A stretch of DNA of 64,000 nucleotides from JAVVHH01 sp963835135 (GCA_963835135.1 CAWIEF010000003.1:1302001-1366000), one strand, 5' to 3'. Shown: positions 53,845 to 63,046, counted from the first letter of the stretch. Notes: generated by a model not told the origin, from the letters alone. Program-made: numbers and translations.

Positions 53845-55419
53845 ATGAGCATCACCCATCCCAGTTTTGGCACTCTGGCCGACGGCCGCGTCATCATCTT
53901 CGACACCACGCTGCGAGACGGGGAGCAGTCGCCGGGCTTCTCGATGAACCTGACCGAGAAGGTCAGGATGGCAGAAGCGCTGGCGGAGCTTGGCGTCGAC
54001 GTGATGGAGGCCGGGTTTCCGATCGCGTCGGTCGGGGATTTCGAAAGCGTCGAGGCGATCGCGAGGACGGTGAAGGGGCCGGTGATCTGCGGCCTGGCGC
54101 GGACCGGGCAGGCCGACATTCTCCGGGCGGCGGAGGCGCTGCGGCCAGCCGAGCGCAAGCGGATCCACATCTTCCTGAGCACGAGCGCGCTGCACATGAA
54201 GTACAAGCTGCGGATGGAACCGGAGGCCGTGCTGCAGCTGGCCGTCGATTCGGTGACGCTGGCGCGCAACTATGCCGACGACGTGGAGTGGTCTGCGGAA
54301 GATGGCAGCCGGACGGACCCTGACTTCCTGTGCCGTTGCGTCGAGGCGGCGATCAAGGCCGGGGCAACCACGATCAACGTGCCCGATACGGTGGGGTATT
54401 CGACGCCGGAAGACATGGTGCGCATCTTCGGCATGCTGCGCGAGCGGGTGCCTGGGGCGGACGGGGTCATCCTCTCCACCCACAACCACAATGATTTGGG
54501 TCTGGCGGTCGCCAACACACTGGCGGCGGTGCGGGCCGGGGTGCGGCAGATCGAGTGCACCATCAACGGGATCGGCGAGCGGGCCGGGAATGCGGCACTC
54601 GAAGAGATCGTCATGGCGATCCGAACCCGGCCGGATGCCGCGCCTTACACGAACGCGATCAAGACGGAGCGCATCCTGCGGGTGTCGAAGCTGCTATCGA
54701 CGATCACCGGCTTCGACGTGCAGCCCAACAAGGCCATCGTTGGACGGAACGCGTTTGCGCACGAGAGCGGCATTCATCAGGACGGGGTGCTGAAGAACGC
54801 GGCGACCTACGAGATCATGACGCCCGAGAGCGTGGGCTGGACGAAAAGCAGCCTGGTGATGGGCAAGCATTCGGGCCGGGCGGCGTTCCGGGACAAGCTC
54901 GTGGCGCTCGGGTACGGCGCGGTGGGGGACAACCAGATGAACGACGCGTTCCGCCGGTTCAAGGATCTCGCAGACCGCAAGAAGGTCGTCTACGACGAGG
55001 ATATCGTCGCCCTGGTGGACGACGAAGTCGGGCGGGACCATGACCGCGTGCGGTTCGGGTCGCTCGAGGTCACGTGCGGGTCGCGCGGGCCACAGCGGGC
55101 GGTGCTGGAACTGGAGGTCGATGGGCAGCGGGCGACTGCCGAGGCGACCGGGGACGGGCCGGTGGACGCGACCTTCAACGCGATCCGGGCAGTGTTCCCG
55201 CACGAGGCGCGGTTGCTGCTTTTCTCGGTCGGAGCAGTGACGGAAGGGACGGACGCACAGGCCAAGACGACGGTTCGGCTGGAAGAGGCCGGCAAAATGG
55301 TCGACGGACAGGGCGCGGACACGGACACGATCGTGGCGTCTGCACGGGCCTACATCCACGCGCTCAACAAGCTGTTGGTCAAGCGGGTGCGGACGGCGCC
55401 CGAGGCGTTATCGGCCTAG
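53845..55419 (+). CDS. leuA: 2-isopropylmalate synthase
   Basis: The committed step of leucine synthesis: acetyl-CoA plus 2-oxoisovalerate. The 524-residue protein has IIFDTTLRDGEQSPGFSM near residue 17 with metal and catalytic residues, the metal-binding HNHNDLGLAVANTLAAV near 213, the GIHQDGVLKN linker segment and a C-terminal LeuA allosteric domain (from about 395) that senses leucine. AAGGA lies seven bases before the ATG. It is preceded by a leader peptide and attenuator-like structures. Confidence 0.96.
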   Translation: MSITHPSFGTLADGRVIIFDTTLRDGEQSPGFSMNLTEKVRMAEALAELGVDVMEAGFPIASVGDFESVEAIARTVKGPVICGLARTGQADILRAAEALRPAERKRIHIFLSTSALHMKYKLRMEPEAVLQLAVDSVTLARNYADDVEWSAEDGSRTDPDFLCRCVEAAIKAGATTINVPDTVGYSTPEDMVRIFGMLRERVPGADGVILSTHNHNDLGLAVANTLAAVRAGVRQIECTINGIGERAGNAALEEIVMAIRTRPDAAPYTNAIKTERILRVSKLLSTITGFDVQPNKAIVGRNAFAHESGIHQDGVLKNAATYEIMTPESVGWTKSSLVMGKHSGRAAFRDKLVALGYGAVGDNQMNDAFRRFKDLADRKKVVYDEDIVALVDDEVGRDHDRVRFGSLEVTCGSRGPQRAVLELEVDGQRATAEATGDGPVDATFNAIRAVFPHEARLLLFSVGAVTEGTDAQAKTTVRLEEAGKMVDGQGADTDTIVASARAYIHALNKLLVKRVRTAPEALSA

Positions 55420-55455
55420 GCGGCCTGCCCGCTCCGGGAGCGGGCAGGCGCCTCG

Positions 55456-55827
55456 TCAGTAGCGATCGGGGTAGTAGGCAGGCGGGGGCGGAGCGTAGCC
55501 TCCGCCGTAAGGGCGGTCATACCCAGGCGCGTAGGCGGGGGCATACCCCGGAGGCGGCGCGGCATAGGCCGGCTGCTCGGCGTAGTAGGGCGCAGGACGC
55601 TCGACCGGGGTGGTCGCGGCCCCGCCTGCGGCACCGAGGGCACCGCCGGCGAGTGCGCCGATCGCGGCGCCTCGGCCGCCGCCGGCAACGGCGCCCAGCG
55701 CCGCGCCAGCGCCGGCGCCGAGCAAACCGCCTCCGACGGCTCGCTGGCCCGGGTCATATGGGTCTGTGCATGCGGTCAGGCCGAGCCCGGCGACGAGCGC
55801 CAGGGTGACGGCAGCCTTGCTGATCAT
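55456..55827 (-). CDS. glycine-zipper lipoprotein A
   Basis: A 123-residue lipoprotein with lipobox GLTAC (Cys20), then TDPYDPGQRAVGGGLLGAGA and a long Gly/Ala helix (about residues 30-70) of the glycine-zipper type that inserts in or packs on membranes. The C-terminal third is Pro/Tyr/Gly-rich (YAPAYAPGYDRPYGGG). It is a paralogue of the next gene with almost the same first 60 residues, arising by tandem duplication. Confidence 0.88.
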   Translation of the reverse strand: MISKAAVTLALVAGLGLTACTDPYDPGQRAVGGGLLGAGAGAALGAVAGGGRGAAIGALAGGALGAAGGAATTPVERPAPYYAEQPAYAAPPPGYAPAYAPGYDRPYGGGYAPPPPAYYPDRY

Positions 55828-55853
55828 CTCGAGTATCCTTTGGTGTCAACGAG

Positions 55854-55886
55854 CCCTCTCGGCCCCCTCCCCAGAGGCGGAGAGGG
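55854..55886. repeat. degenerate dispersed hairpin element
   Basis: CCCTCTC and GAGAGGG pair around a 19-base, partly self-complementary centre. It lies between the two lipoprotein genes and resembles the CCCTCTCCC elements at 13939 and 52565. Confidence 0.5.
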
Positions 55887-55906
55887 TTCCGGATGCCATG
55901 TCGGGT

Positions 55907-56155
55907 TTAGTAGCGCCGGTATTCGGGCTGCTGCGGCGTGGTGACGTAGCCGGTGCCAGCGCCGACGGCGGCGCCAGTCAGGCCACCGATGGCAGCGCCC
56001 CTGCCGCCGCCGGCCAAACCGCCGATGGCCGCACCGGCGCCAGCGCCGATCAGACCGCCACCAACGGCGCGTTGGCCTGGACTGTATGGGTCGGTGCACG
56101 CGCTGACGCCGAGCAGAGCGAGCAGGGCCAACGGGAGCGGGGCTTTCTTGAACAT
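55907..56155 (-). CDS. glycine-zipper lipoprotein B
   Basis: An 82-residue lipoprotein with lipobox GVSAC (Cys20), TDPYSPGQRAVGGGLIGAGA and a Gly/Ala zipper helix, ending GYVTTPQQPEYRRY. It lacks the Pro/Tyr tail of its neighbour. Its function is likely structural in the envelope, unknown in detail. Confidence 0.88.
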   Translation of the reverse strand: MFKKAPLPLALLALLGVSACTDPYSPGQRAVGGGLIGAGAGAAIGGLAGGGRGAAIGGLTGAAVGAGTGYVTTPQQPEYRRY

Positions 56156-56376
56156 GACGTCTCCTGGTTCAGGTTTGGTAGTCTGCAGCTTTAAGGCGCA
56201 AAGCTTTACCTCAAGTTAAAACACCGCGGTGGTCTGTCAGGATTGTGGCACCAAGGCCGGAGTCACGAAGAGGTGATCCCCAGCCCTTGCCGCGGGTGGA
56301 GTGTGCGGCTAAGGCACCCCGCCGGATGCTGCGGTGCATGACCAGCGTCCACCGCTTTATGTAGGATTGTTTGCGA

Positions 56377-57420
56377 ATGTTCGGACGCCTGTTGGGCATC
56401 ATGTCGGCTGACATGGCCATCGATCTCGGGACGGCGAACACGCTGGTTTACGTCAAGGGCCGCGGGATCGTGCTGGCGGAGCCGAGCGTGGTCGCGATCG
56501 CGGACGTGCGGGGCAAGAAGCAGGTGCTGGCAGTGGGCGAGGAGGCCAAGATGATGCTGGGGCGCACGCCGGGCAACATCCAGGCGATCCGGCCGCTGCG
56601 GGACGGGGTCATCGCCGACTTCGAAGTCGCCGAGGAGATGATCAAGCACTTCATCCGCAAGGTGCACAACCGGCGGGGCTTCGCCTCCCCACTGATCATC
56701 GTGTGCGTGCCGTCCGGCAGCACGGCGGTGGAGCGGCGGGCGATCCAGGAGAGCGCGGAGAGCGCGGGGGCGCGCAAGGTGCTGCTGATCGAAGAGCCGA
56801 TGGCGGCGGCGATCGGGGCCGGGCTGCCGGTGACGGAGCCTTCGGGGAGCATGATCGTCGACGTGGGCGGCGGGACGACCGAGGTGGCCGTCATCTCGCT
56901 CGGCGGGATCGTGTATTCGAAGTCCGTTCGGGTGGGCGGCGACAAGATGGACGAGGCGATCATCTCGTATATCCGCCGGACGCATAACCTTCTCATCGGC
57001 GAGAGCTCGGCCGAGAAGATCAAGATGGACATCGGTGCGGCAACGCCATCGCAGGAGTATGACGACGGGCCCTACCGGGAAGTGAAAGGGCGCGACCTGA
57101 TGAACGGGGTGCCGCGGGAGATCCTGGTGGGGCAGCGGCAGATCGCGGAGAGCCTGGCCGAGCCGATCACGCAGATCGTGGAAGCGGTGAAGGTTGCACT
57201 GGAGAACACGCCGCCGGAGCTGGCGGCCGACATCGTGGACAAGGGAATTGTGCTGACGGGGGGCGGAGCGCTGCTATACCGTCTGGATCAAGTCCTCCGG
57301 GACGCAACGGGGCTGCCGGTCGTCGTGGCGGAAAACCCGCTGAGCTGCGTCGCTCTTGGAACCGGGCGGGCGCTGGAGGAGATGAAGCGGCTGCGGAACG
57401 TGCTGACGACGATGTACTAA
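56377..57420 (+). CDS. mreB: rod-shape actin homologue MreB
   Basis: An actin-like ATPase that organises the cell-wall elongation machine under the inner membrane. The 347-residue protein has phosphate loop 1 AIDLGTANTLVYVKG, phosphate loop 2 IVDVGGGTTEVAVISLGG, the adenosine motif VLTGGGALLYRLD, and an amphipathic N-terminus (MFGRLLG) for membrane binding. ATG at 56377 gives the E. coli length; an in-frame TTG lies two codons earlier. It is first of the mreB-mreC-mreD-mrdA-rodA operon. Confidence 0.97.
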   Translation: MFGRLLGIMSADMAIDLGTANTLVYVKGRGIVLAEPSVVAIADVRGKKQVLAVGEEAKMMLGRTPGNIQAIRPLRDGVIADFEVAEEMIKHFIRKVHNRRGFASPLIIVCVPSGSTAVERRAIQESAESAGARKVLLIEEPMAAAIGAGLPVTEPSGSMIVDVGGGTTEVAVISLGGIVYSKSVRVGGDKMDEAIISYIRRTHNLLIGESSAEKIKMDIGAATPSQEYDDGPYREVKGRDLMNGVPREILVGQRQIAESLAEPITQIVEAVKVALENTPPELAADIVDKGIVLTGGGALLYRLDQVLRDATGLPVVVAENPLSCVALGTGRALEEMKRLRNVLTTMY

Positions 57421-57445
57421 AAACTAGTTTGGGGGCACACGCCGT

Positions 57446-58321
57446 TTGATCCGTCTGTCGATCCCGGTCCGGCAAGCGCTGGCAAAGCTGACCTTGCCGG
57501 TGCTGATCGCGGCGGCGTTTGGCGTGATGCTGCTGGGCAAGGCGGACGCGCTGCTGGCCGAGCGGGCGCGGATGGCGCTGGCAGATACGTTGGCGCCGCT
57601 GTACTCGCTCGCCGCCGAGCCGTTGGCGCGGTTGCGCGAGGTGTCTGACGACCTGCAGAGCCTGTGGTCGCTGCGCACGGAGAACCAGCGGCTGCGCGAC
57701 GAGAACGACAACCTGCGGCGGTGGCATGCGGTGGCGCTGGCGCTCGACGCCGAGAACACGGTGTTGAAGGCCAATCTGCACTGGATCCCCGACCCGGCGC
57801 CGTCCTATGCGACGGCGCGCGTGGTGGCCGATGCGGGGGGCGTGTACGCGCGGGCGGTGCTGCTGGCGGTGGGACCGGATAACGGGATCACGCGGGGACA
57901 GGTGGCGCTGGACGAGGATGGCGTCGTCGGCCGGGTCACGGAGTTGGGCGCGCGAAGCGCCCGCGTGCTGCTGATCACCGACCTGAACAGCCGGATCCCG
58001 GTGACGCTGGAGAACAGCCGGGCGCGGGCGATCATGGTGGGAACGAACGGGCCGCGGCCGCGGCTGATGTATTGGCCCGAGGGGGTCACGCCGGCGGAAG
58101 GCGAGCGGGTGGTGACGTCGGCGGAGGCGGGGGCATTTCCGGCCGGGCTGCCGGTGGGGACGGTGCGGTTCAGCGCGAGCGGGGTGCCGGAGGTGGAGCC
58201 GGCGGCGCGGCTGGGGCGGCTCGAGGTGGTGCGGCTGTTCAATTACGGGCTGCGGGGGATCCAGCCACCGGAGAACTCGCTCAGGCCGGTCGAGAAGCCT
58301 GCTGTCTCCGCGCGGCGATGA
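57446..58321 (+). CDS. mreC: rod-shape-determining protein MreC
   Basis: A 291-residue bitopic membrane protein: one helix near residues 15-33, then a periplasmic coiled coil (about 65-105, RTENQRLRDENDNLRRW) and two beta-barrel domains (VVADAGGVYARAVLLAVG; VTLENSRARAIMVG). It links MreB to the periplasmic synthases. The TTG start at 57446 lies 25 bases after mreB. Its stop overlaps mreD (ATGA). Confidence 0.94.
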   Translation: MIRLSIPVRQALAKLTLPVLIAAAFGVMLLGKADALLAERARMALADTLAPLYSLAAEPLARLREVSDDLQSLWSLRTENQRLRDENDNLRRWHAVALALDAENTVLKANLHWIPDPAPSYATARVVADAGGVYARAVLLAVGPDNGITRGQVALDEDGVVGRVTELGARSARVLLITDLNSRIPVTLENSRARAIMVGTNGPRPRLMYWPEGVTPAEGERVVTSAEAGAFPAGLPVGTVRFSASGVPEVEPAARLGRLEVVRLFNYGLRGIQPPENSLRPVEKPAVSARR

Positions 58322-58866
58322 CGGACCGGCTTCCTGGAATCCGGCCGCGCCCGAGCCTGTGGCGGATGCTGGACGCGACGGCGCGGCAGACCTTTCCGGT
58401 CACGGTCACGGCGATCTTGCTACTGGCGTTGTCGGCGCCGCTGGGTCTGCCCGGTCAGCCGCAGTTGCAGGCAGCGGTGGCGCTCGCATGCGTGTTCTTC
58501 TGGTCGGTGTTCCGGCCAGACAGTATGCCGCCCGTGGCCGCGTTCGCGCTGGGATTGCTGACGGATTTGCTCAGCTTAGCGCCGTTGGGGCTTGCGGCGC
58601 TGATCTTGTTGATCGTGCACGGGGTGGCGCTGCGGATGCGGCGGTTCGTGGCGGCGCAGGGCTTCCTGGTGGTGTGGCTCGTTTTCGTCGCGGTGGCGGT
58701 GGGGGCGGCGTCGATCGAGTGGGCGCTGACCAGCGTGCTGACGTTCCGGCTGTTGCCGCCGGCGCCGGCGCTGCTGCAGTTCGGGGTCAGCGCGGGGTTC
58801 TACCCGCTGCTGGCGATGGTCTTTACGCGGGCCCATCGTGGCCTTGCCGATCCTGACAAAGCGTAG
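58318..58866 (+). CDS. mreD: rod-shape-determining protein MreD
   Basis: A 182-residue integral membrane protein with about five helices (e.g. VTVTAILLLALSAPL, GFLVVWLVFVAVAVG) and the family segment FRPDSMPPVAAFALGLLTDL near residue 65. It completes the MreBCD complex. The ATG at 58318 overlaps mreC; the gene ends 3 bases before mrdA. Confidence 0.93.
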   Translation: MTDRLPGIRPRPSLWRMLDATARQTFPVTVTAILLLALSAPLGLPGQPQLQAAVALACVFFWSVFRPDSMPPVAAFALGLLTDLLSLAPLGLAALILLIVHGVALRMRRFVAAQGFLVVWLVFVAVAVGAASIEWALTSVLTFRLLPPAPALLQFGVSAGFYPLLAMVFTRAHRGLADPDKA

Positions 58867-58869
58867 CGC

Positions 58870-60741
58870 ATGAGCCAGCAGTTCAAGAAAGAGAACAAGC
58901 GGACCGGCGTGTTCACGCGGCGGGCGCTGCTGCTCGGGGCGGGGCAGCTCGGCATTCTCGGCGCGCTCGGAGCCAAGCTGTATCAGGTTCAGGTCATCGA
59001 GGGGGAGCGCTACTCGACGCTGGCGGAGAGCAACCGGATCAGCGCCCGGCTGACGGCGCCGCCGCGGGGGCGGGTGCTGGACCGGTTCGGGGTGCCGGTC
59101 GCGGGCAACAAGCTGAACTGGCGGGCGCTGCTGACGGTCGAGCAGACGGACAGCGTGGATGCGACGCTGGATGCGTTCGGCAGGGTGGTGAGCCTGGCGG
59201 ACCATGAGCGGTCGCGGATCGAGCGTGAGATGCGCAAGCGGCGTCGGTTCATCCCGCTGGTCGTGCGGGAGTTCCTAACCTGGGAGGAGATGGCCCGTCT
59301 CGAGGTCAATGCGCCGGACCTGCCGGGCATCTTCGTCGATGTGGGCACGACCCGGATCTACCCGTTCGGGCCGGCGCTGGCGCATGTGGTCGGCTATGTT
59401 GCGCCGCCCAACGATGCGGACGTGGCCGAGGACCCGATGCTGGCGCTGCCCGGCATCCGGGTGGGACGCGCGGGGATGGAGAAGGCGCAAGACGTCAAGC
59501 TGCGCGGCAAGGCCGGGGCGACGCAGATGGAGGTCAACGCGGTCGGGCGGGTGATCCGCGAGTTGGACCGGGTCGAGGGCCAGGCGGGGGCCGATCTGGG
59601 GCTGACGATCGACGTGGCGCTACAGAATCAGGTTTTGAAGCGGCTGGGCGACGAAAGCGCGTCGGCGGTGGTGATGGACTGCCGCAACGGCGAAGTGCTG
59701 GCGATGACGTCGGCCCCGAGTTTCGACCCGAGCCTGTTCAACTCCGGGGTGTCGCAGGCGCAGTGGGTGCAGTGGACGAGCAACCGCAAGGCGCCGTTGA
59801 TCAACAAGGCGGCGGCGGGGGTCTATGCGCCGGGGTCGACGTTCAAGATGGCGGTGGCGATGGCCGGGCTGGACGCCAAGGTGATCGGGCCGGGGTCGCG
59901 GATCAACTGTCCGGGGTTCCTGGACCTCGGCGACACGCGGTTCCATTGCTGGAGCAAGAACGGACACGGTTCGCTGGATGTGCGCAACGCGCTGAAGCAT
60001 AGCTGCGACGTGTTCTTCTACGAGGTCGCGCGGCGAACGGGCATCGACAAAGTAGCCGCGATGGCCAACCGGTTCGGGATTGGGGTCGATACCGGGATCG
60101 AGTTGCCCGGTGCCCGCCGCGGACTGATGCCGACCAAAGCGTGGCGGCAATCGCGCGGGCATGCGTGGAACATCGGCGATACGATCAGTTGCGGGATCGG
60201 TCAGGGATATATCCAGACGACGCCGCTGGCGCTCTGCACGTACGTGTCGCGGGTAGCGACGGGGCGGGCCGTGGAGCCGCACTTGACGCGCTCGCTGGGC
60301 GGGGCGCTGCAGCGCGGCGTCCAGCCGACGGATTGGCCGGCTCTGGGCGCGCCGGAGCAGTATCTGCACCTGTGCCGCGAGGGGATGTGGGCCGTGGTCA
60401 ACGAGGCTGGCGGGACGGCTCCGGCCGGGCGGGTCGCGGTGGCCGGGGTGCAATTGGCGGGCAAGACCGGGTCGACACAGGTGCGGCGGGTCTCGCGCGA
60501 AGCGCGTGAGCACGGGTTCAAGTCGGAAAACCTACCCTGGGAGTTTCGCCCGCATGCGCTGTTCGTGTGCTATGCGCCCTACGACGCGCCCCGGTATGCG
60601 GTCTCGGTGGTGGTGGAGCATGGCAACGCCGGGGCGGCCGCGGCAGCCCCGCTGGCACGGGACATCATGACGGACGTGCTTCTGCGAGACCCGGTCAACC
60701 ACACGGAATCGCCGGGGCAGAGAGTGGCGGACCGGTCGTGA
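58870..60741 (+). CDS. mrdA: penicillin-binding protein 2 (elongation transpeptidase)
   Basis: The D,D-transpeptidase of cell-wall elongation, paired with RodA. The 623-residue protein has an N-terminal anchor (ALLLGAGQLGILGALGAKL), a pedestal domain (RGRVLDRFGVPVAGN) and the transpeptidase with Ser323-x-x-Lys326 (PGSTFKMAV), Ser378-Cys-Asp380 (HSCDVFFYEV) and Lys532-Thr-Gly-Ser. The zinc-binding and glycine-rich loops typical of PBP2 are recognisable. Fourth gene of the rod operon. Confidence 0.96.
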   Translation: MSQQFKKENKRTGVFTRRALLLGAGQLGILGALGAKLYQVQVIEGERYSTLAESNRISARLTAPPRGRVLDRFGVPVAGNKLNWRALLTVEQTDSVDATLDAFGRVVSLADHERSRIEREMRKRRRFIPLVVREFLTWEEMARLEVNAPDLPGIFVDVGTTRIYPFGPALAHVVGYVAPPNDADVAEDPMLALPGIRVGRAGMEKAQDVKLRGKAGATQMEVNAVGRVIRELDRVEGQAGADLGLTIDVALQNQVLKRLGDESASAVVMDCRNGEVLAMTSAPSFDPSLFNSGVSQAQWVQWTSNRKAPLINKAAAGVYAPGSTFKMAVAMAGLDAKVIGPGSRINCPGFLDLGDTRFHCWSKNGHGSLDVRNALKHSCDVFFYEVARRTGIDKVAAMANRFGIGVDTGIELPGARRGLMPTKAWRQSRGHAWNIGDTISCGIGQGYIQTTPLALCTYVSRVATGRAVEPHLTRSLGGALQRGVQPTDWPALGAPEQYLHLCREGMWAVVNEAGGTAPAGRVAVAGVQLAGKTGSTQVRRVSREAREHGFKSENLPWEFRPHALFVCYAPYDAPRYAVSVVVEHGNAGAAAAAPLARDIMTDVLLRDPVNHTESPGQRVADRS

Positions 60742-60754
60742 CGGTTTTGCCGCG

Positions 60755-61897
60755 ATGATCACGGCGCGACGGCTGATCCGGGCGGAACCGTCGTTCGGGC
60801 TGCTGAACAAATTCTGGCAGGTCAGTTGGTCGTATGTCCTGATGCTCTGCGCGCTGGCAGGGGTCGGATACGTCGCGCTGTATTCGGCAGGGGGCGGCCC
60901 GGAGCCGTACGCGGCCAAGCATATCCTGCGGTTCGCGTTCAGCTTGGTAATGATGCTGTCGATCGCCATGATCGACATCCGGTTCATCGCGCGCTTCTCA
61001 TATCCTATCTATGCGTTCGCGGTCGGGTTGCTGGTCCTGGTGTTGCGGATGGGCCATGTCGGCAAGGGGGCGCAGCGCTGGATCGATCTCGGCGGGCTGC
61101 AGATGCAGCCGAGCGAGCTCGCCAAGATCGGTCTCGTGATGGCGTTGGCGGCGTGGTTCCACCGGGCGAGCTGGGAGCGCGTGGGCAATCCGCTCTTCCT
61201 GATCCCACCGGCGCTGATGATCCTGCTGCCGGTCGGGCTGATCCTGAAGGAGCCGAATCTGGGGACGGCGGCGATCACGGCGATGGTCGGCGGATGCGTG
61301 ATCCTGGCCGCCGGGCTGCGCTGGTGGAAGGTGGTGCTGCTGCTGGCTCCCCTGCCCTTCCTGGGGCAATTCGTGCTCAGCCACATGCACGACTATCAGC
61401 GCGCGCGCATCACCACGTTCATGAATCCGGAAAGCGATCCGCTTGGCGCCGGCTACAACATCATCCAGTCGAAGATCGCGCTCGGGTCGGGCGGCATGTT
61501 CGGCAAGGGGTTCATGCAGGGGACGCAGGGACACCTGAACTTCCTGCCGGAGAAGCAGACGGACTTCATCTTCACCATGATCGCCGAGGATTTCGGGCTG
61601 GTCGGCGGGCTGGCGGTGATTGGGCTGCTGTCGCTGATCATCCTGGGCGGGCTGGCGATCGCGTTGCGGTGCCGGCACCAGTACGGGCGATTGCTGGCAC
61701 TGGGCATCACCGCGAACTTTTTTCTGTACTGCTTCGTCAACATCGCAATGGTGATGGGCGCAATCCCGGTGGGCGGCGTGCCGCTGCCGCTCGTCTCGCA
61801 TGGCGGCTCTGCGATGCTGACGGTGATGTTCGGGTTTGGGCTGCTGATGTCGGTGCATGTCCACAGGGACGTCGAGTTCACCCAGCGGGAAGAATGA
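60755..61897 (+). CDS. rodA: peptidoglycan glycosyltransferase RodA
   Basis: A SEDS-family glycan polymerase of 380 residues with about ten helices. Family signatures are GAQRWIDLGGLQMQPSELAKIG near residue 105 (split as GAQRWIDLGG, LQMQPSELAKIG), LGAGYNIIQSKIALGSGG near 230 and VGGVPLPLVSHGGSAML near 345. The catalytic Asp region EKQTDFIFTMIAEDFGLVGG is present. It works with PBP2 encoded 13 bases upstream. Last gene of the operon. Confidence 0.96.
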   Translation: MITARRLIRAEPSFGLLNKFWQVSWSYVLMLCALAGVGYVALYSAGGGPEPYAAKHILRFAFSLVMMLSIAMIDIRFIARFSYPIYAFAVGLLVLVLRMGHVGKGAQRWIDLGGLQMQPSELAKIGLVMALAAWFHRASWERVGNPLFLIPPALMILLPVGLILKEPNLGTAAITAMVGGCVILAAGLRWWKVVLLLAPLPFLGQFVLSHMHDYQRARITTFMNPESDPLGAGYNIIQSKIALGSGGMFGKGFMQGTQGHLNFLPEKQTDFIFTMIAEDFGLVGGLAVIGLLSLIILGGLAIALRCRHQYGRLLALGITANFFLYCFVNIAMVMGAIPVGGVPLPLVSHGGSAMLTVMFGFGLLMSVHVHRDVEFTQREE

Positions 61898-61902
61898 GAT
61901 CG

Positions 61903-62334
61903 TCACACGTCGGGCGGGCGGAGCTGGTCCTGGCCGATCAGGGCGGTGGCGCGTTCGACCGAGCGAACGACGGCGTCGCCAGCGCGGCGGACCAGCGGGT
62001 CCTCACTCTTGAGCAGGCGGTCGGACACCATCAGCGCGGGGGAGAGCGCGCCGCGCAACTCGTGGCGGAGCCCCGACATCTCGCGCTCGAGGGCGGCTAG
62101 TTTGGCAGCGGCCGGGTCGTCGAGCGGTGCGGGTCCGGAGGGTGTGCGGGCAGCCGCCCATCGGCCGGCACAGTAGATGAGCAGGCCGGCGGACAGGCCG
62201 GAGAGACCGGCGCCCAAGACGTAAGGCAGGCCGAGGCCGAGCAGGGCGAGGGAAAGGCCACAGGCGGCGACAGCGGCAACCCCGCCGACGAGGGCGAGGG
62301 CGACTAGTCCGGGCTGGCGACGCGGTGATCTCAT
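61903..62334 (-). CDS. membrane protein with orphan histidine-kinase dimerisation helix
   Basis: A 143-residue protein with two membrane helices (LVALALVGGVAAVAACGL; YVLGAGLSGLSAGLLIY), then a cytoplasmic helix containing MSGLRHELRGALSPALMVSD. The H-E-L-R-x-x-L-x-P pattern is the H-box of histidine kinases, where His is phosphorylated. No ATP-binding domain follows, so this would be a phosphotransfer or pseudo-kinase-like membrane protein. ATG at 62334 is preferred over an upstream one at 62418 because it starts just before the first helix. Confidence 0.65.
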   Translation of the reverse strand: MRSPRRQPGLVALALVGGVAAVAACGLSLALLGLGLPYVLGAGLSGLSAGLLIYCAGRWAAARTPSGPAPLDDPAAAKLAALEREMSGLRHELRGALSPALMVSDRLLKSEDPLVRRAGDAVVRSVERATALIGQDQLRPPDV

Positions 62335-62395
62335 CAGATGTCGAACTCGGGTTGCAGGACCGACCCGAATCTCACGGGTAGGATCGCCGGAAGGA

Positions 62396-62425
62396 TTGAC
62401 GGGAGGCGGCGGGCGCACCTATAAG
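62396..62425 (+). promoter_or_regulatory. sigma-70 promoter of rpmH-rnpA
   Basis: -35 TTGACG (62396-62401) and -10 TATAAG (62420-62425), spaced by 18 bases, lie about 120 bases before rpmH. The sequence is close to consensus and correctly oriented for the rpmH-rnpA-yidD-yidC operon. Confidence 0.6.
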
Positions 62426-62544
62426 CCCGGCCTGCCCAGAAGACGATCGTAAGCCGATCGTGGTTCCGGCGGCATGCGTCTATTTCGGACGGTTTGTTGT
62501 GGTCCCAGGTTGCAGATCGGGACCGTTAGTCATCGGAGTTCGTC

Positions 62545-62679
62545 GTGAAGCGTACCTATCAACCGTCGAAGCTGGTTCGCAAGCGTCGTCACGGCTTCCG
62601 GGCCCGGATGGCAACCGTTGGTGGCCGTAAGGTGTTGGCCAACCGGCGGGCCAAGGGCCGCGCGAAGCTCTCCGCCTAG
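62545..62679 (+). CDS. rpmH: 50S ribosomal protein L34
   Basis: A 44-residue, strongly basic ribosomal protein. It starts at GTG (MKRTYQPSKLVRKRRHGFRA) with CGGAG upstream and ends KGRAKLSA, all as in the family. It is too short to be noticed among longer frames. It begins the classic rpmH-rnpA-yidD-yidC order, 10 bases before rnpA. Confidence 0.97.
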   Translation: MKRTYQPSKLVRKRRHGFRARMATVGGRKVLANRRAKGRAKLSA

Positions 62680-62689
62680 GCCCATTGCG

Positions 62690-63046
62690 ATGGCGCCCCG
62701 CGACCCGGCGCCGTCCGTCAAGTTGAAGCGCCGGGCAGAGTTCCTGGCGGTGGCCGCGAAAGGCCGCAAGGCGCCCGCGCCCGGGCTGGTGTTGCAAGCT
62801 CTGCTGCGAGACGATTCCGGGCCGGCACGGCTGGGCTTCACCGTGACCAAGAAGGTGGGCAACGCGGTCCGCCGCAACCGGACCAAGCGGCGATTGCGGG
62901 CGGCTGCGCGCGACGTGCTGGCCGAGCGGGCGACGCGAGGTGTCGATCTGGTGCTGATCGGGCGTGACGGGACGGCGGCTCGGCCGTTCGGGGCGCTGAA
63001 GAGCGACTTCCGGCGGCTGCTCGAGACGCTCGGGCCGGCCTCGTGA
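62690..63046 (+). CDS. rnpA: ribonuclease P protein component
   Basis: The protein subunit of RNase P, which matures tRNA 5' ends. It has 118 residues with the RNA-binding RNR motif KKVGNAVRRNRTKRRLR near residue 60, and LGFTVTKK before it. ATG at 62690 is 10 bases after rpmH. The stop overlaps yidD (GTGA). Confidence 0.95.
   Translation: MAPRDPAPSVKLKRRAEFLAVAAKGRKAPAPGLVLQALLRDDSGPARLGFTVTKKVGNAVRRNRTKRRLRAAARDVLAERATRGVDLVLIGRDGTAARPFGALKSDFRRLLETLGPAS

Noticed and set aside
56187..56205. AGCTTT/AAAGCT hairpin upstream of mreB
   Set aside because: Six base pairs only; too short to call a terminator or regulator.
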